Shown piece after piece: positions 21,592 to 33,228 of a DNA stretch of 51,056 bases. Both the position numbers and the translations under genes were made by a program. Source of the stretch: Pleurotus djamor. Taxonomy: Eukaryota; Basidiomycota; Agaricomycetes; Agaricales; Pleurotaceae. The DNA lies in NCBI GenBank assembly GCA_029747585.1, contig JAPEVF010000318.1, forward strand, positions 1 to 51,056. The letters are read 5' to 3'. The notes under the pieces are model-generated. The model worked only from the letters and a program-made list of their open reading frames with translations, made no database searches and was not told the DNA's origin. Numbering within the stretch: the stretch's first letter is position 1; each line of letters opens with the position of its first letter.

Positions 21592-22798
21592 ATGCGTTTC
21601 CTTGTACGATTGATCGTCAATACCATCGCTATCTCAATTTCAAACGACAGCTTACTTGGATCGGCTGTGAACGACCCCTCTCTTATCCAATATGCCGTCC
21701 CGGAAACAACCCAACGTCACCCAAGTCCGAGCCCTCAACAAGGTGGTGAAAGGATAACGAAGGAGTGGTTATGTTCTTTGGACCCGGAGGAATGCCTTTG
21801 GAGATTTCGGTGCGTGGACTATGCGCTATATCATTATGTATGTGATCAATTGACATCTATGACTGATATCGATCAGGTTCTATGCGTCGGAATTGATCGA
21901 GCTCTCAGAACAACTCAAGATTCCTGCCCCATTCATCACCTCCTCTCGCTATCGATTCACACCCATAGAAGCACTCGGCCTTCTTCTTGCGCGCTTCAAG
22001 TCACCCGGAACCATACACGAACTCACCTCCAAGTACAACCGTTCCTACGCCGCCATTTCCGAAGTTGTGAACGAACTTTCCATTCGCCTGGACGACACAT
22101 GGGCGCATCTGTTCGAGACCTCCCCACGGAATCCTCTTCTTTCGCCTTCATCCCTCGCGTCCTATGCCACTGCTATCAGCCTTGCTGGCTCGCCGCTGTC
22201 AACCATCTGGGGGTTCATTGATTGCACCATCCGATACATGTGCCGTCCATCGCAGCATCAGCGACAAGCGTATAATGGCTACAAGTCCCGCCACGCACTC
22301 AAATATCAGGCAGTGATGCTACCAAACGGCATGATTGGCTTACTCCATGGACCAACGGAGGGCCGCCGCAACGACAACCACCTTTTGCATGAGTCCGGCC
22401 TTGTTGAATGGTGCACTCAGAACACACTTCGACCTGGCGCCAACATGTCCACCCCGGTTCAACATCGCTACTTCCAACTCTTCGGCGATCCTGCGTATGG
22501 CATCAGCCCTGTGATCATGAGCCCATATGCTGGATCAGAACGCTCGGCTGATGAGAAGAGTTGGAATATCGCGATGTCTCGTTTACGGATTGAGGTCGAG
22601 CATGGGTTCGCGGGTGTTACACGGGATTGGCCTTATCTCAACGTCTGGTGGACCCATCATATTTACCAATCCCCCCTCGGACGTTACTACCGTGTCGGTG
22701 TCCTCCTTACCAATTGTTTGAATTGTTTCCGACCGAATCAGACATCACTTGCTTTTGATCTCCCACCACCCTCACTAGACAGATACCTTGTTTCATAG
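21592..22798 (+). CDS. Harbinger transposase (DDE_Tnp4/HARBI1-like), 379 aa
   Basis: Exons 21592-21809 and 21877-22798, intron 21810-21876 (GTGCGT..GATCAG); 1140 nt in frame. After FYASELIELSEQLKIP and a helix-turn-helix-like region (ITSSRYRFTPIEALGLLLAR), the catalytic core shows WGFIDCTIR (first Asp near 188), YNGYKSRHALKYQAVMLPNG, GRRNDN, LFGDPAYG (second Asp near 277) and RIEVEHGF (Glu near 314). All catalytic acids of the DDE superfamily 4 nuclease are present and there is no stop, so the protein looks competent. It would cut and paste the element together with the partner protein encoded at 22832-24058. Confidence 0.85.
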
Positions 22799-22831
22799 GA
22801 AGTAAACTCTAGTATATAAATGTGGACAACA

Positions 22832-24058
22832 CTAGTTAGTCTCGGATGCGAAACGAGCCCGCTCAATTTCCAAAAAACCAGCAAAAATATCCTTCATCTC
22901 CTGTCCGCGAGTGTCTGCCTTTTCCATCAGGCGTTCAATGTTTCGATAGTGTACCTTTCGCTCCCCGGCCTCATCCTTCAGAAGCTTGATGATCTCCGCA
23001 CCTGAAGATTCACGTTTGACACGCTTGCTGGGTGGTGGTGATGGCAAGTCTGGGGTATGGGAAGATGAAGCGATCACATCTGATTTTGATGCTGCGGCTG
23101 GCTGCTTGCCCTTCATTGCGACCATGGATGCGTCGCGTATGGCTTTGCCGCCAATCTCATCTTCATCCAATTTCTATAAATCCAAGTCTGTCAAAAGTGG
23201 AATATTTACATGTGAAATTCACGTACCCGCTTAGTCTCTGCCTTAGATTCGTCCGACTTGTCCTTTGCCTCATCAAATTGCTTCTCGAGGACTTCGAGGA
23301 GCGCCTGGATGGAGATGTCATGAGAGGTGCCGCGGAGAAGTTTGGCAATGGCCTTTGCTTCTCGGTCGTTGCTCTTGGGATTCTATTCAATCATAGCGTT
23401 CATTAGTGTGAGTGAATCATCACCTTGAAGAAAATACATACCTTCTTGTACTCAACCAAGCCATGAACCTTATGTTGGATTGCGAGGGCCTTGACGTCTG
23501 GGACGCGAAACGAAGAGCCGGGCAACATCAGTGTATCGCAAATAGATTGCCATGTAGCAGTTTTCTTTCCATAGGGAGCAAGGAAAGGCTTCTCTTTGAT
23601 CGCCACTCGAGCTAACTCTACAAGATCCGCTGCTCCCCATACCCGTTTAACCTGTTTCTTCTTCTCCGCCGCTACCTCTGGTTTTTCTTCTTCAAGGTTA
23701 CCATCACCATACCCATCTGCATCCACTCCGACAGTGTTGACCGTGTTAGATGGACCCTCCGATTCCGAGTCGAGGTGATCGCGGTATAGCTCCGCCTGAA
23801 CTTCTTGCAAAGCTTTAAGAGGCGGCATGCCATGGAACGGGGGAAGTTTGACGGTGTATCCTTCGTTGGGTGTGACGTGCAAGGGCGTGAGACGACCCTC
23901 AAAGGCTGGAAGCCACTCGCGAATCCATAGTGGGTCCGGAGATGAAGAGGGTGGGTCACGGAGAACGTGATCGGGGCGAGGTTTGGAGGGCCAAGGGAGG
24001 CAAGGCGAAGCATGGTGTAGTCACGACGAGGCGGGGTGTTCTCGTTGGTGCTAGGCAT
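22832..24058 (-). CDS. Myb/SANT-like partner protein of the Harbinger element
   Basis: Exons 23442 up to the start, 23227-23382 and 22832-23173; introns 23383-23441 and 23174-23226. The N-terminal exon holds VWGAADLVELARVAIKEKPF then KTATWQSICDTLM and VPDVKALAIQHKVHGLVEYKK, a three-helix Myb/SANT-like DNA-binding layout. The C-terminal part is acidic, with a nuclear-localisation-like SKRVKRESS and a coiled coil (KDEAGERKVHYRNIERLMEK). In Harbinger elements such proteins bind the subterminal repeats and help bring the transposase into the nucleus. The ATG at 24058 (MPSTNENTPP) is out of frame with the downstream part, so either an unseen intron or a 1-nt indel lies near 23950-24040; the start is uncertain. 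Confidence 0.68.
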
Positions 24059-24418
24059 GATATCGAGTGCAATTAGAGAAGGAAGAAAATTGTGAGCTTT
24101 GACTCTGAAGCTTCTCCCCACTTTCCTATGATTATTTATACTTTTTCTTGCAAGCCAGCTCGCTTGAAGTGGGCGGTATGTGTCTCTAAGTCGAAGAACT
24201 GTTGCTAGGAAAAAAAGATGGTAGAAATACTCAAGAATTACAGGTAATATACGTCGGGCCTGGTATCAACGCCCCATCTACACTATAGACAGGGGATGTA
24301 AGGAGAGCGAAGAGGGGGCAGGGACAACTGAACAAAAGAGGCAGCCAAGAGCTTGGCCCTTCGAAACCAATAAACCCGACACCGACCCAATAAACCCGAC
24401 GCCAACCTTGGCATCACT

Positions 24419-24444
24419 TTTGCAACGCGAACCAGTTCGCGACG
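24419..24444 (-). repeat. Right terminal inverted repeat of the Harbinger element
   Basis: Inverted partner of 21437-21462. Flanking bases differ from those at the left end. Confidence 0.6.
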
Positions 24445-25225
24445 AGCTGCAGATAGCCTCTATTGAATGGCGTCGTTTGGGCGTCGTTTCATCCAAAAAA
24501 TGCCTTACTTTTCGTCCCCCCGTAGCCAATCTTCTTTTGCTGATAATGATGTGCGACATGGAGGAGGGATCGGGTGAGATGATGTCGTCGATGAGAAAGT
24601 GGGGGATTGAAGCGGAACCGGGAAACCTCAGCGTAAGTCGGTTCTACTACGATTTCGGATGGGGGTGGAAAGAGGAGAAGATATATAGGAGAATCGGAGA
24701 GATGATTGTATGGATTTTCAGTTCGTCTGCACTGTACGACCGTGTTGCTGGAGTGTCAAGCTTTCAAGAGTGTGGTCATGAGAAAACGAACACATCACAC
24801 AAAGAACCATCATCAGGGGAGCGATCGAGGTTCCCCAGATCTCAGAAAGGAAATTCCCGCCATGTGGCATTATTCTCAGCCACCAACTCCGAAACGACGA
24901 AACGACCTTGGCCTTTTCACCATTTCATCGTCGCACCATCTCATCATTCACACATGACCGTCACTTGTCAGTGCGCAATCAGTCCGTCTCCCACCGACTC
25001 GGAGTGACGATATTGTTTGATAATGATATTCGATAACCTGTGGCCGCTTTCCTGCATCTAGCAGGGATTAGGCTATGTACTTATGTCTGTGGTTGTTTCG
25101 CGTTCCCTAAAGACTTAGTGGAGGCAAATCTGGAACTACCTAACGATCTCGCATCTCTTGAAACAACTTGCACATATATCGATTACGATTCAACTACCTT
25201 GAACATGACTTGGTGTCCACCCGCT
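24445..25225. other. Intergenic, no gene supported
   Basis: The plus frame 24408-25007 is open for about 200 codons but has no domain, biased composition and no splice support; it crosses the transposon end, so it is most likely spurious. The region also holds the 3' flank of the hydrophobin gene. Confidence 0.35.
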
Positions 25226-25756
25226 CTACATCACAGGAGTACATCCCACAGAGATACTAAGGCCACCCTGGGGAATCATATTTAGTAGGTGAATTCACGT
25301 CGGTGTTGTACTCACGACACCATTATTCTGGCAACATAATGGTTGCGCCAAACATGAATTACCACCTGCCCCTATGACTGAAATAGGGGAGCAGTCAACT
25401 GAAGCCATATCATGGAGTCCGGTGATGAGAATAACGATAACGATATTGAGAGATGTGCACTCACTGCCGACCAACAGGGTTGGAGAAGGCAATATGATGC
25501 CAAGCAAGCCTAAGATGGCAGCAACGCGGGGGGAATCTGCCTAACCACATCACAAATGCAGATGCGATGAGCTCAAGGTCGTTCACATTCAACGTAGTGT
25601 CAAAACAAACCTCCAAAACCGTGTTGCAGCACTGTATGGGTCCTGTAGCACAGAAGCCAGCTGGATCCTGGCGAGGAAGGTTCATGGCAGCCCCACCCAC
25701 CAAGAGTGGGCGAAAACGACCGCAAAAGGGATGAAAGACGGGAAGCGAAGTTGCAT
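25226..25756 (-). CDS. Class I hydrophobin, with an apparent 1-nt frameshift
   Basis: Exons 25611-25756, 25465-25540, 25316-25398 and 25226-25267 on the minus strand; introns 25541-25610, 25399-25464 and 25268-25315. All eight cysteines are present in the class I order: [10 protein letters not shown], 32 residues, then [23 protein letters not shown] and [12 protein letters not shown], followed by TPVM. Hydrophobins are secreted and self-assemble into amphipathic layers on hyphae and fruiting bodies. The signal peptide [16 protein letters not shown] is encoded from the ATG at 25756, but the exons total 347 nt, one short of frame, so the break lies between about 25711 and 25689. Either the sequence has a one-base error or this is a recent pseudogene. 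Every intron boundary is canonical, which favours a gene that was functional recently. Confidence 0.8.
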
Positions 25757-25829
25757 GATACTTTCGAAACGAAGTCAATCGGTAGAAATGTCCAGGAAGG
25801 ATGAAGACATACCTTGGTCTTGTCTTGCT

Positions 25830-25836
25830 CTTTATA
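25830..25836 (-). promoter_or_regulatory. TATA box of the hydrophobin gene
   Basis: The minus strand reads TATAAAG, 74-80 nt upstream of the hydrophobin ATG, a usual position for the strongly expressed hydrophobin promoters. Confidence 0.5.
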
Positions 25837-27511
25837 TGCGAGCAACGGCTCCCAACATGCCTCGACATACTTCGATATGTCTAGTATACCATTTCAGGTC
25901 GTCTGCGAGGGGTCGATGTCCCTCCTCCTTGCGCCTCACCTCCAAGTCAATGGGTTCATCCCCAATTGTTATGCTCTCTGAGCACGCTTGATACAGAGGA
26001 GACTAGTGCCGATGGTCATGCCATCGGGGCCAGTGGCATACACGGGTCTCGAAGAGAATGCAATATTTCAATATCTCGTTACTGTTCTAATGTTAGGACG
26101 TTACTCACCGACAAGTACCAGACACCAGCCGTCGGCTGTACTTCCTGGAGTGTGAGAGCGGGAAAAGGGGGTTCCTGGCGCAGAACAATGACGCGAGGTT
26201 GAAAGAAGGAGGAGGCAGAGTACTAGTTCGTCATCTTGGCCAACAAAGGTGAATTATATTGTCACCAGCGACAGTACTTATCAAAGTCTACGTGAATTCG
26301 GAGACTCGAAGCTGAAGCTGGGGAGGGGACGGACATCGGCCCCAAAAACAATTGAACCTCCATTCATCATTGGAGTACGATTCCTCTTGTGGCGTCGACG
26401 AAGGCATAGAGGCAGCGTCACAAGGCTTCATGGATGCATTCTGTGGCGATGGTGGTGATGGATACATTCGAACGCTGTTACATTCCAGTGCAAGTAGTGA
26501 CTGAAGTAGCTGGATCCGTCTAAATCCTTTTGATCTTTGGGGATGTGTCGGAGAGGGTGGGATACTTTCGTGTCTATAGAGGATGGGTGAGTCTAGACGA
26601 GGACAGAGATCTAACAGGGAGGGACACGCGGCCGGGTCCGTATATGCGGCTGGGCGCAGCATGCGCGTGTGGATGGTTAGAATCAACAATTCCACATATT
26701 GGCGCTCTCACTTTGAACGGGGAGGAAGCGATCAAGCTTCTGGTTGGCTGGTAGGTGTAGTCGATCGTGACGGCGATGAGCACAAAGAGGTGCGACGCGT
26801 GCCCGTGAGGTCACGCCCCCGTGCAGTTGATCAGGGACCCGAGTATTCCCCTAAATATTGGGATGGCGTTTCGAGACACTACGGATGGATCACTGGAGCG
26901 TCGATTCCACTCGAGATGGCCATTGCTCATATTGATATATGGCACTTCAGCACTTAGCTTCAGCCAGCTTCTAAAGATGTGTACACCTTGACAGAGATGG
27001 AGGGTAAGTATATGGGTTCCCGATACTGAGCATAATATTACCATGATACCATCACACCCGTCCAAGCTTACTTTCTAAGCACTTATAAACCGATTTCCAT
27101 TCGTCCGATTCTTGTCCCCCGCTATGATATCCCATGTCTAGAACTGTAATCTTCCGAGCAGTGCTGATGGAGAAATATTTCGCAGCGAAAGGGTCTTCAT
27201 GCAGACAGCACCAGGTGTCTTTGCGTTCGCTTCGAAGCGCAGGCGGCATCCAACATAGTTGTCTGTTTTGCCATCCATTGACTTCCATCACAGCCAAAAA
27301 CGCTGGGGCAAAAAGTCTTGTTGTAGAATTCGGCTCAAGTTGCGAACCGCAGCGAACGTTGCGAGGAGTCACTGGGGTCGGTTGGGGATCGGAAAGAAGA
27401 TAATTATCATGTGAGCCCGGGATTTCAAGGATATTCAGAGAAGGAAAAAAGGTAAATATCTCGACAGAAGAGGGACGGCTGGGCAAGTCGCAGACACACG
27501 AGCACTGGAGC
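25837..27511. other. Unresolved region with coding-like fragments
   Basis: Minus-strand frames at 26104-26200 (LRQEPPFPALTLQEVQPTAG, followed by a GTGAGT donor) and 27052-27486 (contains DEWKSVYKCLE followed by a GTAAGC donor at about 27073) look like exons of one or more genes. I could not join them into a protein or recognise a family. They lie directly downstream of the DUF6533 gene that ends at 27512. Confidence 0.3.
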
Positions 27512-29022
27512 CTACGTAGGGGGCATGCTTTCTCGCTTCAGGTTGAGCAGCATGCGAGAGCCCGCTACGGATATCATAGCCAAGCCATATCCGAAGGTAG
27601 TGAACGCTTCGATGCCCTGATAACGAAGTGATTAGCACGGTATGGTCAAAGAAAGCTCGCGGAAAGGTGAATGCACCGGCGACTTGACCCAGGAGATGGT
27701 TAACGCAGTGTAAATCAACACAATACTAATTTCCGTTGAGCAAGAAACCTACGGAAAAAATCATAGCGACGCACATCATGAAGTAGGAAGCTGAGTCCCT
27801 TGTCAAGACGCGAACGATGGTGGATCCTCTGGAACCTACTCCTCTCTGCCTCTGGATATGCAGCAACCCACGAACGAGTACGAGGGTTAATGCGAGGGCA
27901 TCAAAGCCCAGCCCAGGAATTCTGAAAATTTGAACATTGGCGGAAAGAATCTCGGTAAGGATGAAGACCTACAGAGCAAGGTAGAGATGCGCCGTTGAAA
28001 TTGGGTCGCAGGCGACGATGTTCTTCGAGAACGGCAGCGGGATCAGGATGAAGTCTGGGGAGAATTGTGCAACGATGTACGCTTGAACAGCTGTGGTCGC
28101 CGAGAGTATTGTTCCGAGTAATATGGCGACCCATCGCGCACGGCCGTACAAGCCATAAATCCGGAGCGAGAGGATCAAGTTGACGGAGCAAACCACCGTA
28201 AGGGCTAGAGACAAGGACGAGGCTGTAAGTAGAGGTTGAATCTAGACACAGAACGACTTACCGGAGATCCCAATGATATAATGGAACCATGCTTGACCTT
28301 CAAGAAATTTGATAAGACGGAAAATCACCGCGAAGAAGGCGTGATGGGTACTGACAGCTGACCGTAGACAAATGGGCACCGATCAATGAGGCATGTAAGC
28401 CGATATCAAGGTCGAGGAAGGAAGGGACGTACAACTAGGTTTAGAACGGTGCCTTGAGAGTCTTTGTAGTAGGGGACGCTGACGGTGACTCGTCACTTTA
28501 TGCGTTCGAGTAGGAGTNAAAAACGCCTTCAAGTGAAGGCTGTGAGCAATATTCACGGCGGCGCGGACGCAACTGACCAAAGGTGTGAAAGATCTGCCAA
28601 GCAAAGACTTGGTACCTGTTCTAACGAAAAGTCAGACATGATTTATGAAATCAAGAGCGAGCTACACACGATGAAGAAGAGGATACGGGTTGGAGTATTC
28701 CACCGCCCCGTCTGAAGTATTTGAGCCATCCTCCACTGTTATTTGATAAAGGCATTGAGTCCCTACCCAGAATAGTTCAATCTAGCCGTGATGGATAGTC
28801 AGCCGAGATGAATGGACACGATACGGCTGTTTCATAGCCTGACCTCGTCCGATAAAGTGATAAGGTATTCCCAAGTCATGAATGTCAAGGATGATACTTT
28901 TGGTGACGAAGTCAGTATGAATGTTTCTAGCTGGCAGTAGAACAAAACTACGCACTTTGAGCATACTGAGTATTGTAATATTGCTCGTAGCCAGCAATGA
29001 TTTGATCGAGGAAGGGGTTCAT
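27512..29022 (-). CDS. DUF6533-type seven-TM membrane protein, copy A
   Basis: Start at 29022 (MNPFLDQIIAGYEQYYNTQY); exon 1 is 28956-29022. Several short exons then give SSLTFMTWEYLITLSDE, IELFWTGRW, NTPTRILFFI and NRYQVFAWQIFHTFG. Further exons encode VVCSVNLILSLRIYGLYGR, AILLGTILSATTAVQAYIV, IPGLGFDALALTLVLVRGLL and VLTRDSASYFMM, and the last ends GSRMLLNLKRESMPPT before TAG at 27512. The WEY..L.DE motif, the FW.GRW motif, RIYGLYGR and the LTRDS block are hallmarks of the basidiomycete DUF6533 family (seven helices, function unknown, GPCR-like layout). About eight introns of 45-65 nt are seen. One N lies at 28518 near an A run. The order and spacing of exons match copies B and C. Confidence 0.72.
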
Positions 29023-29054
29023 TGGGGTTTCTCGAAGCAGATCCAGGACCTGCG

Positions 29055-29062
29055 TATATATA
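29055..29062 (-). promoter_or_regulatory. TATA element of copy A
   Basis: TATATATA lies 33-40 nt upstream of the ATG of copy A, matching the position of the elements of copies B and C. Confidence 0.45.
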
Positions 29063-29371
29063 CGCGTGGATGTAGAGCATGAAGGTCTGGGAAGTTCGCC
29101 CACGGCGCTGGGAGTATCATGAGTCAGTCACAGCTGAGAGCTGTCAGTGTCAACGAGTATGGTTTGATTCGTGATCAGGATCATATCGAGTTAAAGAAAG
29201 CAAGCTCGAAGGCCCGACGATTCTGATGTCAGTGTTTTTGCGGCACTTTTTGGGGGAAAAAGACGAACCGACTCGGATTTGTATGGTAAAATGAAGACTA
29301 CGCGAGGGGTCATATCAACATGCCTTCTTCAAGAAGGAAAGCGTTCGAAAGAAAGCCCTAGATAAACTTAC

Positions 29372-29817
29372 GCAACGAATTGAGGAGGATCCAAGCGAGC
29401 GCTTGGTACCTGTTCTTGATAACCCGTCGGTTGTGGTAAAATGCGCCTAATTCGGGCTAGCTCACAAATAGGAAGAGGTATCTTGGGAGCGACCAGCGAC
29501 CTGTCTAAACAATAATTATTTGGCCGCTCGAAGAGACGTGCTCGGCCCACTCACCCAAAAGTATCTGACCTGTGGAGGGAGAATCAAACAAGTTTCGAAA
29601 ACTTGAGAGGAGTTCGGTAGTCCAGCCGAATGACACTCACTTCGTCCGGCAAAGTGATGATGTAGTCCCAGGTAAGGAATGTCAGTGTGGATGTTAAGGT
29701 AAAAGGGTGTCAATACTTGTCAACATCGTCGTGGACGATGATCGATGATCGATCAAGCATACCTTGAACATACTGTAAGGTGCGATATTGGCCAGAAAAG
29801 ACTATGAGAGTGTCCAT
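29372..29817 (-). pseudogene. Truncated DUF6533 copy (N-terminal half only)
   Basis: Starts MDTLIVFSGQYRTLQYVQ at 29817, then LTFLTWDYIITLPDE, VRYFWTGRW, LPRYLFLF and NRYQALAWILLNSLR at 29372, with splice sites still canonical between these exons (for example GTGAGT..CCACAG and GTGAGT..GTTTAG). The remaining five helices found in copies A, B and C are not present before copy A begins. The first exons match the others in order but are the most diverged. It is likely a 3'-deleted relic of the tandem array; a very short expressed protein cannot be excluded. Confidence 0.6.
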
Positions 29818-30629
29818 TGTTGGGGGAAGACGGGTATTACTGGAAACACCACTTATAGCATCGACGACGAATAGCTACTTACGTGTGTGCAACAAGTACA
29901 TCTGATCATTGAACTCCAGCGATCTGAGAATCCTCCAACGAACCTGTTCCCGTTGTCTTAATCAGAAAACATTCGAAGTGATGAGATCATACCTGGAATA
30001 CAATTGGATTCGCACCAACGTTCAATTATCAACGTTATGTGATGGGTCCTCGCGGTACATCGGATGGTTGACGAACATGACTTGATCCGAACTGAAACAT
30101 GCTAAGAATGGACTACCTTATCAGAAATAAGAAGGAATGCCATCGAGCTCACCGCTTTTTGGAGAATATGAGTTTTGGTGGGTTAAAAGCGGCTCGGCAA
30201 TCCCCATTTCAGATACAGTCGCACAGCTCATTGGCAGCGAGGGGAAAAGCTTGAAGTTCGCGTGCCGTATGAATCTACCAGTCCAAGAAGCTCGAGCGGG
30301 AAAATAGAGGGCGAGTCCAACACGCTTTCGATGGGCGTTTCAAGTTGATCAAGACGAAGGGACCGCCGTTTCAGCGATGGAGACGATGGGAGACTGAGCT
30401 CCAAAAAATAAGATCGGGAGAACGGTCAAGTACCCCAGTACTTTGAGGGGTTCTCGAAGACTGCGAGGCCTCGGATGATGGCGCGAGAAAAGACAACGGT
30501 ATCAGAAGAAGTGGAGCATTTCAACTGCGATCGGTCGTCGTTCACGGTAAAACGAGGGACAGACGCAATCGCCCGCTCCTCACGGCTTGCTGATAATGCG
30601 TATCTGTGAATATAATGGTGAGACTACGC
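29818..30629. other. Spacer in the DUF6533 array
   Basis: No open frame with domain or splice support was found between the truncated copy and copy B. It includes the downstream flank of copy B. Confidence 0.35.
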
Positions 30630-32146
30630 CTACTTGTACAGCATGCTTTCTCGCTTTAAATTAAGTAGCATTCGCGAGCCGGCAACCGAGATCATCGAGT
30701 AGCCAAATCCGAACGTAATGAACGTCTCAACGCCCTGAAAATCGCGCGATCAGCGTCTTGCTTTCAGAGAAGATCGGGTTTAAAGAGTGAACCCACCGGC
30801 AACTTGACCCAAGAAATGATTAACGCCGTGTCAATGAGCAAGATACTGGGGTGTTTGTGAGTACCTCGCGAGCGGGAGGTGGTTCAAAGACGGCGTACAT
30901 GAAGAAGTAAGAGGCTGAGTCCCTGGTCAAGACGTGAACGATGTTCGATCCCCGGGCACCCACTCCTCTGAGCCGCTGGATGTGTAGCAACCCACGAGCG
31001 AGCACTAGCGTAAGCGCGAGAATATCAAACCCAAGCCCGGGAATCCTGCAAGGTAAGATGCGATCAGTATGTCGCGAAGTTAAGGCCGTCAAAGATGTAA
31101 AGATGAGTGGTCCGACTTACACAGCGAGGTATAGATGCTCCGCCGAAATCGTACGGCAAGCGACAATGGTATTCGAGAACGGTAGAGGGGTGAGGATGAA
31201 GTCCGGGGGAAAGCCTGCGAGGATGATGTAGGCTTGCACAGCCGTTGTCGCCAAGAGCATGGTTCCAAGAAGGATAGCAACCCAACGTACACGGCCGTAG
31301 AGTCCGTAAATTCGGAATGAAAGGATCAAGTTGACGAATAGCACGATCGAGATAGCTGGAGCGGATTATGAGGAAGGATCGATTTTAGAGACAAGGGACT
31401 ATGTACCTGAGACCCCGATGAGGTAATGGACCCATAATCGACCTTGAGGAAATTTGTCACGCGGACGATCACAAAGACTAGGAGAAGGATACAGACAGCT
31501 AGCCGAGGCCAACCACATAGGTCAGTGGAATTTCCGCCGGGGAAAAAGGACAGGACGTACAACTAGACGGGTGGATAAGCTTAGAAAACCTGTATTACGC
31601 GGTATAAAATCATGATCACTTACTTTTTCTGTTCGAGTAGGCGAAAAAACACCTTTGGACGGAGGGGTCATGAGTGACAATGACATCTACAAGTGAGGGG
31701 ATGCAACTGACCGAAGGTGTGAAATATTTGCCACGCAAAAATCTGGTATCTGTTCTGACGGAAAATTAGATGTGGCGGAGCGGCGAAGTGAGCATTGACA
31801 AACAATGAAGAAGAGAATACGAGTTGGAGTTGTCCAGCGGCCCGTCTGAACGACGTAAGCTTTCCTTCGGCCCAGGTTGAAAATACATCGAGCGCGTACC
31901 CAAAAGAGTTCGACCTAGCGGTGATAATAAGTTAGTTTCTACGGTGGCGACGAGTCAAGGAAAGCCTTACCTCGTCAGGTAAAGTGATAAGATACTCCCA
32001 AAGCAGAAATGTCAAGGATGATACTATGAGCGAAAGCGTCAATGTATGTAAAGACTCGGCGGTAAAAAAAAAATCTCACGTTGGGCATACTGAGTCTCGT
32101 AGTACTCATCGTAACCAGCAATAATCTGGGCAAGGAAGGGGTTCAT
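30630..32146 (-). CDS. DUF6533-type seven-TM membrane protein, copy B
   Basis: Start at 32146 (MNPFLAQIIAGYDEYYETQY), nearly identical to the start of copy A. Recognisable exons include SFRIYGLYGRVRWVAILLG, LLATTAVQAYIILAGFPPDF, IPGLGFDILALTLVLARGLL and NIVHVLTRDSASYF, and the end GSRMLLNLKRESMLYK before TAG at 30630. A segment GVFSPTRTEK is followed by a GTAAGT donor, as in copies A and C. The gene has the same exon order as its neighbours and lies 0.8 kb upstream of the truncated copy. Function unknown; the family is a multi-helix plasma-membrane-like protein expanded in mushrooms. The long exon 31326-31562 contains a hydrophobic stretch LAVCILLLVFVIV. Confidence 0.72.
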
Positions 32147-32173
32147 TGGGGTTGCTCGGCGCAGCCTAGATCG

Positions 32174-32182
32174 ATTTATATG
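32174..32182 (-). promoter_or_regulatory. TATA element of copy B
   Basis: The minus strand reads CATATAAATCGATC around here, 28-36 nt upstream of the ATG; the same TATAAATCGRTC string occurs at copy C. Confidence 0.5.
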
Positions 32183-33228
32183 GGAGCCATGTCGGTGTGG
32201 CAGCGGCGTGTCTGGCCTGGGCGCTGGTTCTGTCAGTCATCCGATTCATGATGATCACATCTCGGAGCAAGACATCAAGGGACTCGAGTCGTCGATGAGA
32301 AACACTTCATCATGGCTTTGGTGGACATATGGAGGTACGATTATCGGTTACCGTCGTCCGTCCCGAAGCAATCCATGGGAAACAAAACTCGGTCTGGATT
32401 GATCTCCTGGCCGTGAAGATCATTGAGCAAGTCCTGTAGGCTGAGGGGGCTCTTCCGGGCTCTTTGAGAAACGGGATTCGTGAACGTCATTCAGCGGATG
32501 AAGAAGTGAACATTGGTTTCACGACGGTTGCATGATGGTAAGGAAAGATCCTGAGACAAGCATGAGGCGACAGCGAAACGTTAGAAGGGCGTAAAGGTTC
32601 CAAGAATAGGCAGATAGGCCATATGGCCTGGAAGATTACTGAGAAACGTTCTTCCTGTTTGGAGGAGAAGAAGCAATTGTGGATCGGAGAATGCCTCTTG
32701 AGACGGGAATGAGCATAGCTGTCTGGCTGTGAAACGTTGGAGCATCATTCATAAACGTTCAACCTTCAGCACTTTATTGATTTATCAACACGTACCAGTT
32801 TTCATCAGAAATCAACAGCGGTGTTGATGGATTCGCCGGAAAAGGGCTGTGAACTTCACGAACATTTGTGATCGTGAGAACTGATACTCACACGATAAGT
32901 GAACTAGTAAGTAGAGTAAATAGGAGGTGTTGATTCTTGAACTTACACCGTTCAAGCTCAAGCTCTCAGATCTCAGATCTCAGGCCCAGACTTTACTCGA
33001 CTTGCAAAATACCCCACAGTCGAGCTGATTCTTTTCCATTGTGATCGAAACTCGCTACTAGCTCGTTTGAACATGAAAATGGACGCCGAGCCGAGCCAGT
33101 GACAGACACCATTCTCCCGGAGTCCCAGCCTTCCCGCATCACTCTCTAATGGCTGGAACATCCGCCCTGTGGATTTGAAACAGCAGATAAATACGTATAG
33201 CGATAAGCATAGCGGCGATTCTACGATT
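32183..33228. other. Spacer in the DUF6533 array
   Basis: Roughly 1 kb without supported genes. Short frames at 32208-32402 (plus) and 32973-33161 (minus) have no domain. Repeated AGATCTC near 32966-32980 is noted only as a short local repeat. Confidence 0.35.

Larger units (their letters stand above)
21437..24444. mobile_element. PIF/Harbinger DNA transposon, about 3.0 kb
   Basis: The element encodes a DDE_Tnp4-type transposase (21592-22798, plus) and a convergent Myb/SANT-like protein (22832-24058, minus), the two-gene layout typical of PIF/Harbinger. Imperfect terminal inverted repeats of about 26 bp at 21437-21462 and 24419-24444 share CGTCGCGAACTGG exactly. A second inverted pair (GTGATGCCAAGG at 21509-21520 and its complement at 24406-24417) lies just inside. 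A 3-bp TWA target duplication, usual for the family, is not visible; the ends may have been rearranged, or are off by a few bases. Confidence 0.72.

Noticed and set aside
24408..25007. 200-codon plus-strand open frame
   Set aside because: It crosses the Harbinger right end and has no domain or splice support.
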